Part shown: positions 32,648 through 41,391 of the stretch, piece by piece
How positions within the stretch are numbered: position 1 is the stretch's first letter
Layout of the letters: the number at the start of each line of letters is the position of its first letter
From: JAHECQ01 sp047638695
GTDB taxonomy: Bacteria > Actinomycetota > Acidimicrobiia > Acidimicrobiales > SZUA-35
Length of the DNA: 64,000 bases
Direction: 5' to 3'
NCBI GenBank assembly: GCA_047638695.1
Contig: JBLINY010000007.1
Coordinates: forward strand, 1 to 64,000
Translations under genes and position numbers: made by a program
Notes under the pieces: generated by a model
Told to the model about the DNA's origin: nothing
Databases searched by the model: none
Seen by the model: only the letters and a program-made list of their open reading frames with translations

Positions 32648-33694
32648 GAGCGAGTACAGAGCGGCGTAGGTCCGCTCGATCGACTCGCGGTTGAGATGCT
32701 CGGCTTGGGTGTGAGCAACAACTGCGTCACCCGAACCGAAGTTGGTGGCCGGCACGCCGAAGGCAGCAAATCGGGCGACGTCGGTCCAACCAAGCTTTGC
32801 GGTGACTGTCAGGTTGTTGTCGTCGATCAGTGACCGCAGCAACGGATGTGTTAGCGACGGCGCACAGGCATCTGATTGATCGACAACCTCGATCGAGTCA
32901 CCCACGTCGAGGTGTTCAGCCAAGAGATCACGAATGAACTGCTCGGCTTCGGCCGCCGAACGGTCGGGGGCGTACCGGTGATGGATACGGACCATCGCAG
33001 AATCGGGAACGACGTTGCCGGCAACTCCGCCTGCCACGTGCACGGCCTGGACCGACTCCCGAAATATACAGCCGTCGATCGTTGGAGTCCGGGCCTCGTA
33101 GGCCGCCAGGGTGGTGAGAATGGGAGCGAGGCGGTGCACCGCGTTGCGGCCCATCCAAGGTCGGGCGGTATGAGCCCGCTCACCAGCCAGGGTGACTTCC
33201 AACCGCATCGCCCCCTGGCATCCGGCTTCGATGGCACCGTCGGTTGGTTCTCCAAGGATGGCACAATCTCCTTCGAGGAGATCGGGGCGATGCTCGTGTA
33301 TCTCCTTTAGCCCGTTGTGTTCCTGGCCCACTTCCTCTCGGGCGTAAAAGACATAGGTGAGGTCGACGGCGGGGCGGGAAACCGATCGGGCGAGTTCGAG
33401 GAAACAAGCCAAACCGCCTTTCATGTCGGCCGAGCCGACTCCCCACAACGTGTCACCCTCGATCCGGGCCGTCCCGTTGGCATTGACCGGCACGGTGTCG
33501 GTGTGGCCCACCAAAAGGAGTCGTTGCGCGTGTCCGAGATTGGTACGGGCGATCAGGTTGTCACCGATGCGGGTCAGGTCGAGATGGGCCAGCGGCGTCA
33601 GTTCGGCTTCGATCCAGTCAACGAAGTCGCTTTCCTCGAACGACACCGACGTCCGATTCACCAGGTCAGCCGTAGCCGCCAACAGATCACGCAT
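32636..33694 (-). CDS. dapE: Succinyl-diaminopimelate desuccinylase
   Basis: A 352-residue M20 enzyme that releases L,L-diaminopimelate. Metal sites: LLLVGHTDTVPVN, WGVGSADMKGGLACFLEL, AREEVGQEHNGLKE (catalytic and metal Glu) and the C-terminal AVVAHTQAEHLNRESIE. The actinobacterial DapE hallmark CAILGEPTDGAIEAGCQG is present. ATG 33694 (MRDLLAATADLV) is preferred over GTG 33709. The gene diverges from the sugar dehydrogenase gene; dapC, its partner enzyme, ends near 35517. Confidence 0.88.
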   Translation of the reverse strand: MRDLLAATADLVNRTSVSFEESDFVDWIEAELTPLAHLDLTRIGDNLIARTNLGHAQRLLLVGHTDTVPVNANGTARIEGDTLWGVGSADMKGGLACFLELARSVSRPAVDLTYVFYAREEVGQEHNGLKEIHEHRPDLLEGDCAILGEPTDGAIEAGCQGAMRLEVTLAGERAHTARPWMGRNAVHRLAPILTTLAAYEARTPTIDGCIFRESVQAVHVAGGVAGNVVPDSAMVRIHHRYAPDRSAAEAEQFIRDLLAEHLDVGDSIEVVDQSDACAPSLTHPLLRSLIDDNNLTVTAKLGWTDVARFAAFGVPATNFGSGDAVVAHTQAEHLNRESIERTYAALYSLVTS

Positions 33695-33739
33695 AGCACG
33701 AGGATACAACCGGCGTTCCGCGCTCTAGTTTGGTTGACC

Positions 33740-35530
33740 GTGCGACTAAAGATGCTGCTGACGCTCGCCCTCGTCCTTTCTGTTCTGGCTGGCCCGCTAA
33801 CCAGCCCAGCTCCGACAGCTGCCGGCGAAGTTCTGGAGGGCCGATTCCCAACCGAAGAGGTCTTTGTCGATCAGGCGTTCCGCGACTTCCTCTCGAGGCC
33901 GCCCGATACCAGCGGCCTGGCCTTCTGGAGCGAACGGCTTCGCGACGGCACAACACCAGATGAGCTGATCGAGCATCTGCTGCACTCTCCCGAATTCGAG
34001 GGAACGACGGCGCCGGTTGTACGTCTCTACCGGTCGATCTTCGATCGCCAGCCCGATCTCGAGGGCCTTCGGTTCTGGGTGGGCGAACGGCGCAAGGGCG
34101 ACTCGCTGATCCGCCTGGCCGATCGGATGCTGGGCGTTGCCGAATTCCGCGCTCTCGCCGAGGCGTCTACCACCGACGAGATTGTGGCCGCCGTGTATGG
34201 GCGGTCACTCGGCCGCACACCCGATGCCGCGGGACTGGCCTTCTGGATCGACGAGATCCAGTCGGGTCGCCGCTCGTTGGGCCATTTCGTCGCCTCTGTC
34301 TCCGAAGCACCCGAACATCAGGCACTCCGAGAACCAGAAGTGGCAACAACGCTGATCTTCCTGGGTCTGCTTCAGCGGGTGCCCGACGCTGCCGGTTTGG
34401 CCTTCTGGACCGAACAGCTTGCGAGCGGCACAAAGCAAAGCAGCGTTGTGGCCTCCGTGATGCAAGCTCCCGAATATCTGGCCCGATTCCCAGCTGCGCC
34501 CGTCTTCGCCGACGAGCTCATTGCTAATGACCAGGTCAGCTTTCCGTGGGATGTCGAGATACTGCGTGGCGGCGAACTTCTCGTGCCCGAACGAAGCGGC
34601 CGATTGCTCATCATCGATCTCGACGGCGCAGTGCAGGAGCTGGCGGCCGACCTATCCGGTCTCTTTATTCAAGGCGAGACCGGACTATTGGGTCTTGCAC
34701 TCGATCCTGACTTCGGCTCGAACCGCCGGTTCTACACCTGTCAGGGCAATGCCAGCCCTGCCGATGTTCGGGTTGTGGCCTGGACCCTCGATGAGGCTCT
34801 GACCACGGCCACATCGGCCGGAGCGCTGGTGACGGGAATGCCTATAACCACCGGGATCCATGGCGGATGCCAGTTGGAGTTCGGCGCTGACGGTTTCCTC
34901 TACATCGGCACCGGCGACGCAACGGTCGGCTCGACGCCGCAAGATCTGACCTCGCTGGGCGGCAAGACACTCAGGGTCGTGGCAGCGAACGGCTCGCCAG
35001 CGCCGGGCAACCCCTTCGAGCAAGACGCCAACCCGGCAACTCGGCTCATTTTCACGCTCGGCCACCGCAACATCCAAGGACTCTCGGCCAGGCCCGGCAC
35101 CACGGAAATGTGGTCGGTCGAACACGGTCCCGACCGAGACGACGAAGTCAACCGGCTGCGCCCAGGTGGCAACGGCGGCTGGAATCCGGTGCCCGGTTAC
35201 AACCAGTCGGTCAGCATGACCGATCTGACCGTGCCCGATGCGATGCCGGCCGTCTGGTCGACCGGCAGCCCGACCCTTGCTCTGTCGGGCGCTGAGTTCC
35301 TCGACCACCCCTCGTGGGGATCGTTGAATGGTGGCCTGGCCATAACAGCGTTGAAAGACCGCTCGGTTCGTGTGTTGTTCTTCAGCGACGAAGGCACCTA
35401 CCTCGGACAAAAGGTGCTGATCGAGGGGACTTCACTCCGCTTCCGCGGGATCCATCAAGCCCCGGATGGCTCGGTCTACCTGACGACCAGCAATGGAACC
35501 GACAGCATCATGAAACTCACGCCAGGCTAA
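33740..35530 (+). CDS. Secreted protein: four DUF4214 repeats plus glucose/sorbosone dehydrogenase domain
   Basis: 596 residues from GTG 33740. A signal peptide (MLLTLALVLSVLAGPL) is followed by four DUF4214 repeats of about 50 residues, each with an R-x-PD-x-x-GL-x-FW core (PPDTSGLAFWSERL, QPDLEGLRFWVGER, TPDAAGLAFWIDEI, VPDAAGLAFWTEQL). Residues 255-596 form a PQQ-type six-blade propeller (GETGLLGLALDPDF, GFLYIGTGDATVG, FTLGHRNIQGLSA, VEHGPDRDDEVNRL). The enzyme half would oxidise sugars using a quinone cofactor; the repeats probably bind the cell surface or glycan. The 3' end overlaps dapC by 14 bp. Confidence 0.82.
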   Translation: MRLKMLLTLALVLSVLAGPLTSPAPTAAGEVLEGRFPTEEVFVDQAFRDFLSRPPDTSGLAFWSERLRDGTTPDELIEHLLHSPEFEGTTAPVVRLYRSIFDRQPDLEGLRFWVGERRKGDSLIRLADRMLGVAEFRALAEASTTDEIVAAVYGRSLGRTPDAAGLAFWIDEIQSGRRSLGHFVASVSEAPEHQALREPEVATTLIFLGLLQRVPDAAGLAFWTEQLASGTKQSSVVASVMQAPEYLARFPAAPVFADELIANDQVSFPWDVEILRGGELLVPERSGRLLIIDLDGAVQELAADLSGLFIQGETGLLGLALDPDFGSNRRFYTCQGNASPADVRVVAWTLDEALTTATSAGALVTGMPITTGIHGGCQLEFGADGFLYIGTGDATVGSTPQDLTSLGGKTLRVVAANGSPAPGNPFEQDANPATRLIFTLGHRNIQGLSARPGTTEMWSVEHGPDRDDEVNRLRPGGNGGWNPVPGYNQSVSMTDLTVPDAMPAVWSTGSPTLALSGAEFLDHPSWGSLNGGLAITALKDRSVRVLFFSDEGTYLGQKVLIEGTSLRFRGIHQAPDGSVYLTTSNGTDSIMKLTPG

Positions 35531-36650
35531 TTCCGAGTCGCTCGGCAGCCAGCGCCAGCCGGTCGTCGGGCTGCACCACGGCGATTCGTACGTGACCTCT
35601 ACCCTGCTCGCCATAGAACTCACCGGGACTCACCACGACGCCCGCTTCTCGGGCCAAACGATTGGTGAAGGCCCAGGCATCGCCGTCAGGCGCGGCCACC
35701 CATAGATAGAAGCCGCCACCGGGCAAGGCCGCCTCGACACCCAGAGCGGCCACCATTCGCTGCACAAGCTCGAGACGCTGGCGGTAGCGCTGCCGCTGTT
35801 CCTCAACGTGCTGCTGGTCGCCGAAAGCAGCCACGGCTGCGGCCTGTACGGGCCCCGGCACCATGAAACCTGCGTGCTTGCGAAGCTCCCCCAAATAGTG
35901 GATCAGCTCGGCGTCGCCGGCGTAAAAGCCGGCACGGGCACCCGCAAGGTTCGATCGCTTCGACAGCGAGTGAACGGCAACAAGCCCGTCAACGCCGTGT
36001 TCAAGGATTGATCTTGGCGGACCGTCCCAGGTGAACTCGATGTAACACTCGTCGGAGAAGACCGGCACACCGTTGGCCTGTCCCCAGGCGGCGGCCGCCT
36101 CGAGGTCGTCAAGACCACCAGCCGGGTTACCGGGAGTGTTTACCCACAGGCACAACGCTCGTGACGCGTCGGCTGGGTCGATGGCGCCGAGATCGAGCCT
36201 CCAGTTCTCATCCACTGGGACAGGCACCGCCCGGCACCCGCCGAGCGTTGCACCCATCGCGTAACTCGGATAGCTGATCGAGGGAAACAGCACCGTGTCC
36301 AGTTCGGGCGTGCGGAGGCGAAGCCAATGCGGCAAGCCGGCGACGAACTCCTTGGAGCCAATCGTGGCCCTGATCTGTGTTTCGTCGAGTTCGGTGCCGA
36401 CCAGATGGTTGAACCACGTTGCCGCGGCTTGGCGAAAACCTGGAGTGCCGATCGATGGCGGATACCCCCGCTCGGCATCGGAGGCGCCGAAAGCCTCGAC
36501 GACCGCCGCTGGCGGTGGGTCGAACGGCGTCCCGATCGATAGATCGACCGCTCCGCCTTCGAAGGCCTCGGCTATGGCGATCACTTCATTCAGCCGATCG
36601 TAGGGATACGGCGGGGGCACGAAGCCTGCTGAGTTGCTGTTTTCCGTCAT
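35517..36650 (-). CDS. dapC: Succinyldiaminopimelate transaminase (actinobacterial DapC)
   Basis: A 377-residue class I/II aminotransferase. The N-terminus FVPPPYPYDRLNEV and VDLSIGTPFDPPP match the actinobacterial DapC group. PLP residues: LWVNTPGNPAGG, VFSDECYIEFTW and the lysine in VHSLSKRSNLAGARAGF. It makes N-succinyl-diaminopimelate from the DapD product, ahead of DapE. Start ATG 36650. It is 27 bp downstream of hflX and is the last gene of the long minus-strand run. Confidence 0.88.
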   Translation of the reverse strand: MTENSNSAGFVPPPYPYDRLNEVIAIAEAFEGGAVDLSIGTPFDPPPAAVVEAFGASDAERGYPPSIGTPGFRQAAATWFNHLVGTELDETQIRATIGSKEFVAGLPHWLRLRTPELDTVLFPSISYPSYAMGATLGGCRAVPVPVDENWRLDLGAIDPADASRALCLWVNTPGNPAGGLDDLEAAAAWGQANGVPVFSDECYIEFTWDGPPRSILEHGVDGLVAVHSLSKRSNLAGARAGFYAGDAELIHYLGELRKHAGFMVPGPVQAAAVAAFGDQQHVEEQRQRYRQRLELVQRMVAALGVEAALPGGGFYLWVAAPDGDAWAFTNRLAREAGVVVSPGEFYGEQGRGHVRIAVVQPDDRLALAAERLGISLA

Positions 36651-36677
36651 ACGTTTCTGTTTCTGCTCTGTTTCTCG

Positions 36678-38093
36678 TCAGGCCGCCGTGTCAGTGATGA
36701 TCGACACGACAAATTCGGCAAGCCGGCTGGCCGATGCCACCTCGAGGCGTGCGTGTACTCGCATTCCATCGTCTTCGGTCACCTCGACGAGCACCTCGCC
36801 TTCACGATGGATGGCGGCGAGCATGTCGCCACGGGCCCAGGGCACGAACAGCTCATAGATCGTCGACAGAGCCCGCAGACTCTTGCCGATGGCGACGAAG
36901 AGGTCATCAATTCCCTCGCCTGTGGCGGCCGAAATACCGACCGAGCCAGGATTGTGTTCGACCAAGCGTTTGGCCTCGGGCGAAAGATCCATCTTGTTGA
37001 ACACCAGCAGCTCGGGCACCTCATTGGCACCCACGCTGTTGAGCACCTCCCTTACCGCAATGATGTGTCCCTCAGGGTCGGGGCCGGCGCCGTCGACAAC
37101 GTGGATCAGAAGATCAACTTCCGTTGCGACCTCGAGCGTCGACTGAAAGGCCTCCACCAGTTGATGAGGCAGCTTCTTCACGAAGCCAACCGTGTCGGTG
37201 AGCAGAATCTGCTCGCCGCCGGGCAGCTTGGTCTTGCGGGTCGTGGGATCGACCGTTGCGAACAGGCGGTCTTCCGCCTTGACGTCGGACCCTGCCAGAC
37301 GATTGAGCAGCGACGACTTGCCAGCGTTGGTGTAACCCACGATCGAGACGGTCTGATAGGGAGAACGGCGGCGAGCCTTCCGTTGGTTCTTCCGTCGGCT
37401 GGCGATGCCGGCCAGATCGCGCTCGAGCTTGTGCATCCGGCGTACCAGGCGACGACGGTCGACCTCGAGCTGGGTCTCGCCCGGCCCCCGCGTACCGATA
37501 CCACCACCCTGCTGACTGAAGTTCTTCTTACCTCGGAGGCGGGGTAAACGGTAGCGGAGTTGGGCCAGCTCGACCTGAGTTTTGCCCTCCACCGACGTGG
37601 CATGCTGAGCGAAGATGTCGAGAATCACCGCCGTGCGATCAAGCGCCGTGCGCTCGAGGATTCGTTCGAGGTTGAACTGCTGCGCCGGCGAGAGCTCCTC
37701 GTCGAACACCACAGTGTCGGCGTCCAGCGATAGGGCGCTCGCATGAATCTCGTCGACCTTTCCCTTGCCCACATAGGTGGCTGGATCAGGTCGATCACGA
37801 CGTTGCACGATGCGGTCGAGCGCATCGGCCCCTGCAGTGTCAACCAGCAGCTCGAGCTCATCGAGTGATGCCTGGGTTTCGGCGTCGGACTGCCCATCAC
37901 GGGTGACCCCAACAAGGACAATGCGCTCCCGGAAGCTTCGATCGAGAAAGCCGGTGCCCAACTCGCCACCGAAATCGCCAAAGGCTCCGCGGTGAGATGC
38001 TTCCTCGACATCATCAACGGCACCGCCAACGACCTCATCAGCACCGCCATCAACGGCATCGTCGTCGGGACCAAGATCGAGTCGATCAGCCAT
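36678..38093 (-). CDS. hflX: Ribosome-associated GTPase HflX
   Basis: A 471-residue GTPase that rescues or splits stalled ribosomes. The HflX N-terminal domain contains DPATYVGKGKVDEI and VVFDEELSPAQQFNLE; GGGIGTRGPGETQLE is the family signature. The G domain shows GYTNAGKSSLLNRLAGS, the switch region LFATVDPTTRKTKLP, DTVGFVKKLPHQ and NKMD. The first 50 residues are acidic and unique. ATG 38093 overlaps the dapF stop by 8 bp, so the two are coupled. Confidence 0.94.
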   Translation of the reverse strand: MADRLDLGPDDDAVDGGADEVVGGAVDDVEEASHRGAFGDFGGELGTGFLDRSFRERIVLVGVTRDGQSDAETQASLDELELLVDTAGADALDRIVQRRDRPDPATYVGKGKVDEIHASALSLDADTVVFDEELSPAQQFNLERILERTALDRTAVILDIFAQHATSVEGKTQVELAQLRYRLPRLRGKKNFSQQGGGIGTRGPGETQLEVDRRRLVRRMHKLERDLAGIASRRKNQRKARRRSPYQTVSIVGYTNAGKSSLLNRLAGSDVKAEDRLFATVDPTTRKTKLPGGEQILLTDTVGFVKKLPHQLVEAFQSTLEVATEVDLLIHVVDGAGPDPEGHIIAVREVLNSVGANEVPELLVFNKMDLSPEAKRLVEHNPGSVGISAATGEGIDDLFVAIGKSLRALSTIYELFVPWARGDMLAAIHREGEVLVEVTEDDGMRVHARLEVASASRLAEFVVSIITDTAA

Positions 38094-38904
38094 CCACTAC
38101 CACCTGGGCGATATAGGCAGCGGGCCCCGACAGGAGCACGTTGTCGTCGACGACCTCTACCTCGGCGGCTCCACCGGGCATGTGGACGCTAACCGGTCCT
38201 TCGACAAGGCCCCAGCGAGTGGCAGCAACGCCAGCTGCGCATGCACCCGACCCGCATGCCTCGGTCACACCAGCCCCCCGCTCCCAAACACGCAGCTCAA
38301 TCGTTCCGTCTGCTTCGACCGAAACCAGGTGCACGTTCAGGCCTGCCGGATAGTCGGCCTCCACCGTTGCCCCAACGTGGGCGATGTCGTATTTATCGGG
38401 GTCGTCCACCAGAGCAACCAGATGTGGGTTTCCCATGTCCACCCCAACCTGACGGTGGACAACGACCTGCAACCCATCCCACGCTGTCGAGTCGGGCGGC
38501 CCCGGCTTCGCCACCCCCATGTCGACTCGCACATCGGCAAGCGGGCCCTTGATTGCAAGGAGTTCAACGTGACGGCGTCCAGCATCGGTATCTATGTCGA
38601 GCGCCGATGGCGCCTCGAGGCCAAGGTGAGCGGCCAGAGCCTGGGCTGCGCAACGCAAACCGTTGCCAGAGACCTCTGCCTTGCTGCCATCGGCGTTGAA
38701 CAGCGTCATGACGAAAGGGCTCTCGCTCGGTTGCGATCGCAGCTCGATGAGCCCGTCTGCACCAACTCCCCGACGACGATCGCACCACGAGCGGGCGTCG
38801 GCCGGTGCGAGAGGGCGCGGCGGGTCGACGGCGATGAGGAAGTCGTTCCCCAAACCTTCGTGTTTGCTCAAAGTGATAGTCAGTCCAGCGGTCACTGGGG
38901 CCAT
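38086..38904 (-). CDS. dapF: Diaminopimelate epimerase
   Basis: A 272-residue PLP-independent racemase giving meso-diaminopimelate for peptidoglycan and lysine. The two catalytic cysteines are Cys85 (SGNGLRCAAQAL) and Cys217 (TEACGSGACAAGVA). KHEGLGNDFLIAVD at the N-terminus is also typical. ATG 38904 lies 7 bp after miaA. Together with dapD, dapE and dapC, the succinylase pathway from tetrahydrodipicolinate to meso-DAP is complete in this window. Confidence 0.95.
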   Translation of the reverse strand: MAPVTAGLTITLSKHEGLGNDFLIAVDPPRPLAPADARSWCDRRRGVGADGLIELRSQPSESPFVMTLFNADGSKAEVSGNGLRCAAQALAAHLGLEAPSALDIDTDAGRRHVELLAIKGPLADVRVDMGVAKPGPPDSTAWDGLQVVVHRQVGVDMGNPHLVALVDDPDKYDIAHVGATVEADYPAGLNVHLVSVEADGTIELRVWERGAGVTEACGSGACAAGVAATRWGLVEGPVSVHMPGGAAEVEVVDDNVLLSGPAAYIAQVVVDG

Positions 38905-38911
38905 TGTCGCA

Positions 38912-39850
38912 TCAAACCGCCTGATCGCCCCACCAGTTTCCTACCCGCTCGACCAGATCAGGCTGATGTGCATCAAACCACTCGATCCGCGGATCACGGC
39001 GAAACCAACGTTGCTGACGGCGAGCAAAGCGCCGAGTCCGTTTCCTGGCCAGTTCCAAGGCCTCGTCGAGTGCCATTGCTCCGTCAAGATGGTCGAGAAG
39101 CTCCTTGTAACCAAGGGCCTGCCTGGCCGTTCTCGACAGAGGCTGTTCCGTCAAACCCGCGACCTCGTGCAGAAAGCCATCGGCCATCTGCTGATCGTAC
39201 CGAGCGTCGATTCGGGCATCCATCACGGCCCGCTCAATCTCAAGACCTACCTGCACATACCTCGTCGGCGGATACCGGTCGACCCCCGGGCCATGGGCCG
39301 AGAACGGCTGGCCCGAGCCAATACACACCTCAAGAGCTCGTATCGTGCGTCGTCGGTTCGTTGGCAGGATCTTGGCTGCGGCGACCGGATCGAGCTCGGT
39401 CAGCCGTCCATACAACGCAGCAGTATCCGGTTCACGTTCCAGCTCCTGCTCGACCTCTGGGTACTTGGGCGGAATGGTGAACTGATCGACAACTGCTCGA
39501 ACGTACAGACCTGTGCCCCCAACCAGAATCGGAACGACGCCGCGCTCCGCAAGACGTCCAAGCACATCGTCAACTTCAATCGCAAAGCGGGACACCGTGT
39601 AGTCATCGGCGGGGGTCGCGACATCGATCAGGTGGTGTCGAACCCGCTGCTGTTCGACCTTGGTGGGCTTTGCGGTGCCGACATCCATACCGGCGTACAC
39701 CGCCATGGCGTCGGCCGACACGATTTCGACCGCCTGTCCGTTGGCGTTTGCTTGCTCGGCCAGGCGGAGCGCAAGCGACGACTTGCCGCTGGCGGTGGGC
39801 CCCACGATGACCAACGGAGGCAAGACGGACCCGCTCGGTTGATCGGTCAC
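38912..39850 (-). CDS. miaA: tRNA dimethylallyltransferase
   Basis: A 312-residue enzyme adding dimethylallyl to A37 of UNN-decoding tRNAs. P-loop VGPTASGKSSLALRLA, SADAMAVYAGMDVGTAKP, VVPILVGGTGLYVRAVVD and RRTIRALEV are characteristic. GTG 39850 starts in a GTGA overlap with the preceding APH-like gene; a much longer frame upstream is spurious. miaB, which modifies the same base next, is at 47793. Confidence 0.93.
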   Translation of the reverse strand: MTDQPSGSVLPPLVIVGPTASGKSSLALRLAEQANANGQAVEIVSADAMAVYAGMDVGTAKPTKVEQQRVRHHLIDVATPADDYTVSRFAIEVDDVLGRLAERGVVPILVGGTGLYVRAVVDQFTIPPKYPEVEQELEREPDTAALYGRLTELDPVAAAKILPTNRRRTIRALEVCIGSGQPFSAHGPGVDRYPPTRYVQVGLEIERAVMDARIDARYDQQMADGFLHEVAGLTEQPLSRTARQALGYKELLDHLDGAMALDEALELARKRTRRFARRQQRWFRRDPRIEWFDAHQPDLVERVGNWWGDQAV

Positions 39851-40470
39851 AAGAGGTGACTGGCCAGGACGTAGTGATCGAGACGCACCAGGTCGGGGGG
39901 AATGCCGTACGCGTCGTAGAAGGCGAACACCGCCTCCGGCCCGAGATGCTGCTGAATGGACTGATGAGCAATTGCCAAGTCCAAGTGGCGGTCGGCAACG
40001 CATGGATGGTCGACCCTTGCCAGCGTTGTCAGGCGACCATCGCCGAAGCCCATGTTGACCAACAACGGGCTGCCGTGGCAGACAACGAGATCTTCGGTGT
40101 CGGGGCGACCGTCGCGCCATAGTCGTTGCAACGTAGCAAGGTCGTAGCGGCAGTAGGGCTCGGGCAGCTCCGCACCGTCAACCTCGTTGTCCAGGCGACT
40201 GGCCAGCGCTTCCCAGCCGCGATCAAAGGGCGCATCGTCGATAGGTAGCGCATGAATCCGCAGAAGAATCTCGGCCACCAAACCAACGACGGAGACCAGA
40301 TCACCAAGACGGTCAGGACGATCGCCACCCAGAACGCCCTCGGGCAAATCAGCCACAACATCGACATCACCGAGCTGCTCGTTCAACCACTTCCGGCTGG
40401 CTTCGGCGCCCTCGGCGGCAGCGGGAAGGTGTTCGGTCACGTGCCCAAGGCTACTGGCGAGTTGGGCCAT
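39847..40470 (-). CDS. APH-like phosphotransferase, degenerate and short
   Basis: 207 residues from ATG 40470, overlapping the hydrolase gene by 20 bp and miaA by 4 bp. The C-terminal half resembles APH(3')-type kinases: VVCHGSPLLVNMGFGDGRL, then CVADRHLDLAIAHQSI. The catalytic HGD is HGS, and the magnesium-binding Asp motif is altered (VDHPCVADRH). The N-terminal ATP lobe is largely missing; family members have about 265 residues. Probably catalytically inactive or in decay, yet translationally coupled to miaA. Alternatively it has acquired a binding role. Confidence 0.65.
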   Translation of the reverse strand: MAQLASSLGHVTEHLPAAAEGAEASRKWLNEQLGDVDVVADLPEGVLGGDRPDRLGDLVSVVGLVAEILLRIHALPIDDAPFDRGWEALASRLDNEVDGAELPEPYCRYDLATLQRLWRDGRPDTEDLVVCHGSPLLVNMGFGDGRLTTLARVDHPCVADRHLDLAIAHQSIQQHLGPEAVFAFYDAYGIPPDLVRLDHYVLASHLL

Positions 40471-41227
40471 GCTCCGTCGACCGTTTTGGCCGGCCGACCA
40501 GGGACAGCAACGTGCCGGCGACCGTGACCGGGTCAACCACGAGATGTAGGTGCTCGCCGTCGAGCCTGGCGACGTGCCAGCCTTCCTCCAAGGCCCGCTC
40601 GTACCCCATCGCATACATGTCGCCGGTCGCCAGAAAGGCCCGCTCGACCGAGTCGGGCAGTACGGGAACTGGAATCGCTTGGTCGAAAAGGGCCCGCGGC
40701 ATCGGCATTGCCTCGCTGAAGACCCGTTCGCGATCTTCCTCCAGCAACATGTCACGGATCATCCCGCCCCACCACAGATACCAAGGCGGCACATAGTCGT
40801 CGGGCCGCATGAGGTCGTCGAGCATCGCGGCCAGCGGCTTGTCGGCATCCACCGGCGACATTCCGTCCTCGGCCGGGAAACGACCGTTCACGAGAATGAC
40901 CGACTCGACATCCCACTCGGCTTGCAGCAGTGCATCAGCAACCATTGGTAGCCGAGGACAGGCCGCCGAGTGACCGACCACCACGACTTCCTGACCCGTG
41001 TTCTTCGGCATTGCATCGAGTACGGCTTTCAGCCAAGGTCCGATGTGGTCAGCATCGCCGGGCTTGGTTCGAACCGACTTCGGCAGCACGGTTGCTTGAC
41101 CGAGAAGGTTGAGGACCTCATCGACCCCGCGCCATGTCTCAGGGCCAATCAGGTAGCTGGGAATCAGCAGCCAGAGACGCCGCCGCTTGCGGTAAACCGA
41201 CATCTGGAAGCCGCCGTAGGCAGGCAT
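40451..41227 (-). CDS. Alpha/beta hydrolase-fold protein
   Basis: 258 residues from ATG 41227. A nucleophile elbow GHSAACPRL lies in VVVVGHSAACPR, and the C-terminal DGEHLHLVVDP supplies a candidate catalytic histidine. The opening WLLIPSYLIGPETWRGV fits the first strand and oxyanion loop. The substrate cannot be deduced. It heads the hydrolase-APH-miaA-dapF-hflX-dapC run and is separated from ino1 by the 18-bp repeat region. Confidence 0.72.
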   Translation of the reverse strand: MPAYGGFQMSVYRKRRRLWLLIPSYLIGPETWRGVDEVLNLLGQATVLPKSVRTKPGDADHIGPWLKAVLDAMPKNTGQEVVVVGHSAACPRLPMVADALLQAEWDVESVILVNGRFPAEDGMSPVDADKPLAAMLDDLMRPDDYVPPWYLWWGGMIRDMLLEEDRERVFSEAMPMPRALFDQAIPVPVLPDSVERAFLATGDMYAMGYERALEEGWHVARLDGEHLHLVVDPVTVAGTLLSLVGRPKRSTEHGPTRQ

Positions 41228-41305
41228 GGACAAAACTCAACACTCCGCAATCACTTACCCCGCGACCCTAGTCATGGCGCGGCAACTGGTGTCAACCGTT
41301 GCCGA

Positions 41306-41391
41306 CCAGCTTCGCTCCCCTACCCAGCTTCGCTCCCCTACCCAGCTTCGCTCCCCTACCCAGCTTCGCTCCCCTACCCAGCTTCGCTGTG
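41306..41391. repeat. Five 18-bp tandem copies repeating the ino1 stop
   Basis: Units of CCCAGCTTCGCTCCCCTA begin at 41306 (one base short), 41323, 41341, 41359 and 41377 (partial). On the minus strand each reads S-E-A-G-stop (AGC GAA GCT GGG TAG) plus GGG, so the final codons and stop of ino1 are copied downstream four times in frame. Confidence 0.95.

Noticed and set aside
33317..33739. N-terminal extension of the sugar dehydrogenase protein across dapE
   Set aside because: It would run through the divergent gene; the signal peptide begins at 33740.
38182..39859. Long plus-strand open frames opposite dapF and miaA
   Set aside because: Shadows of well-identified genes with low-complexity Arg/Pro-rich translations.
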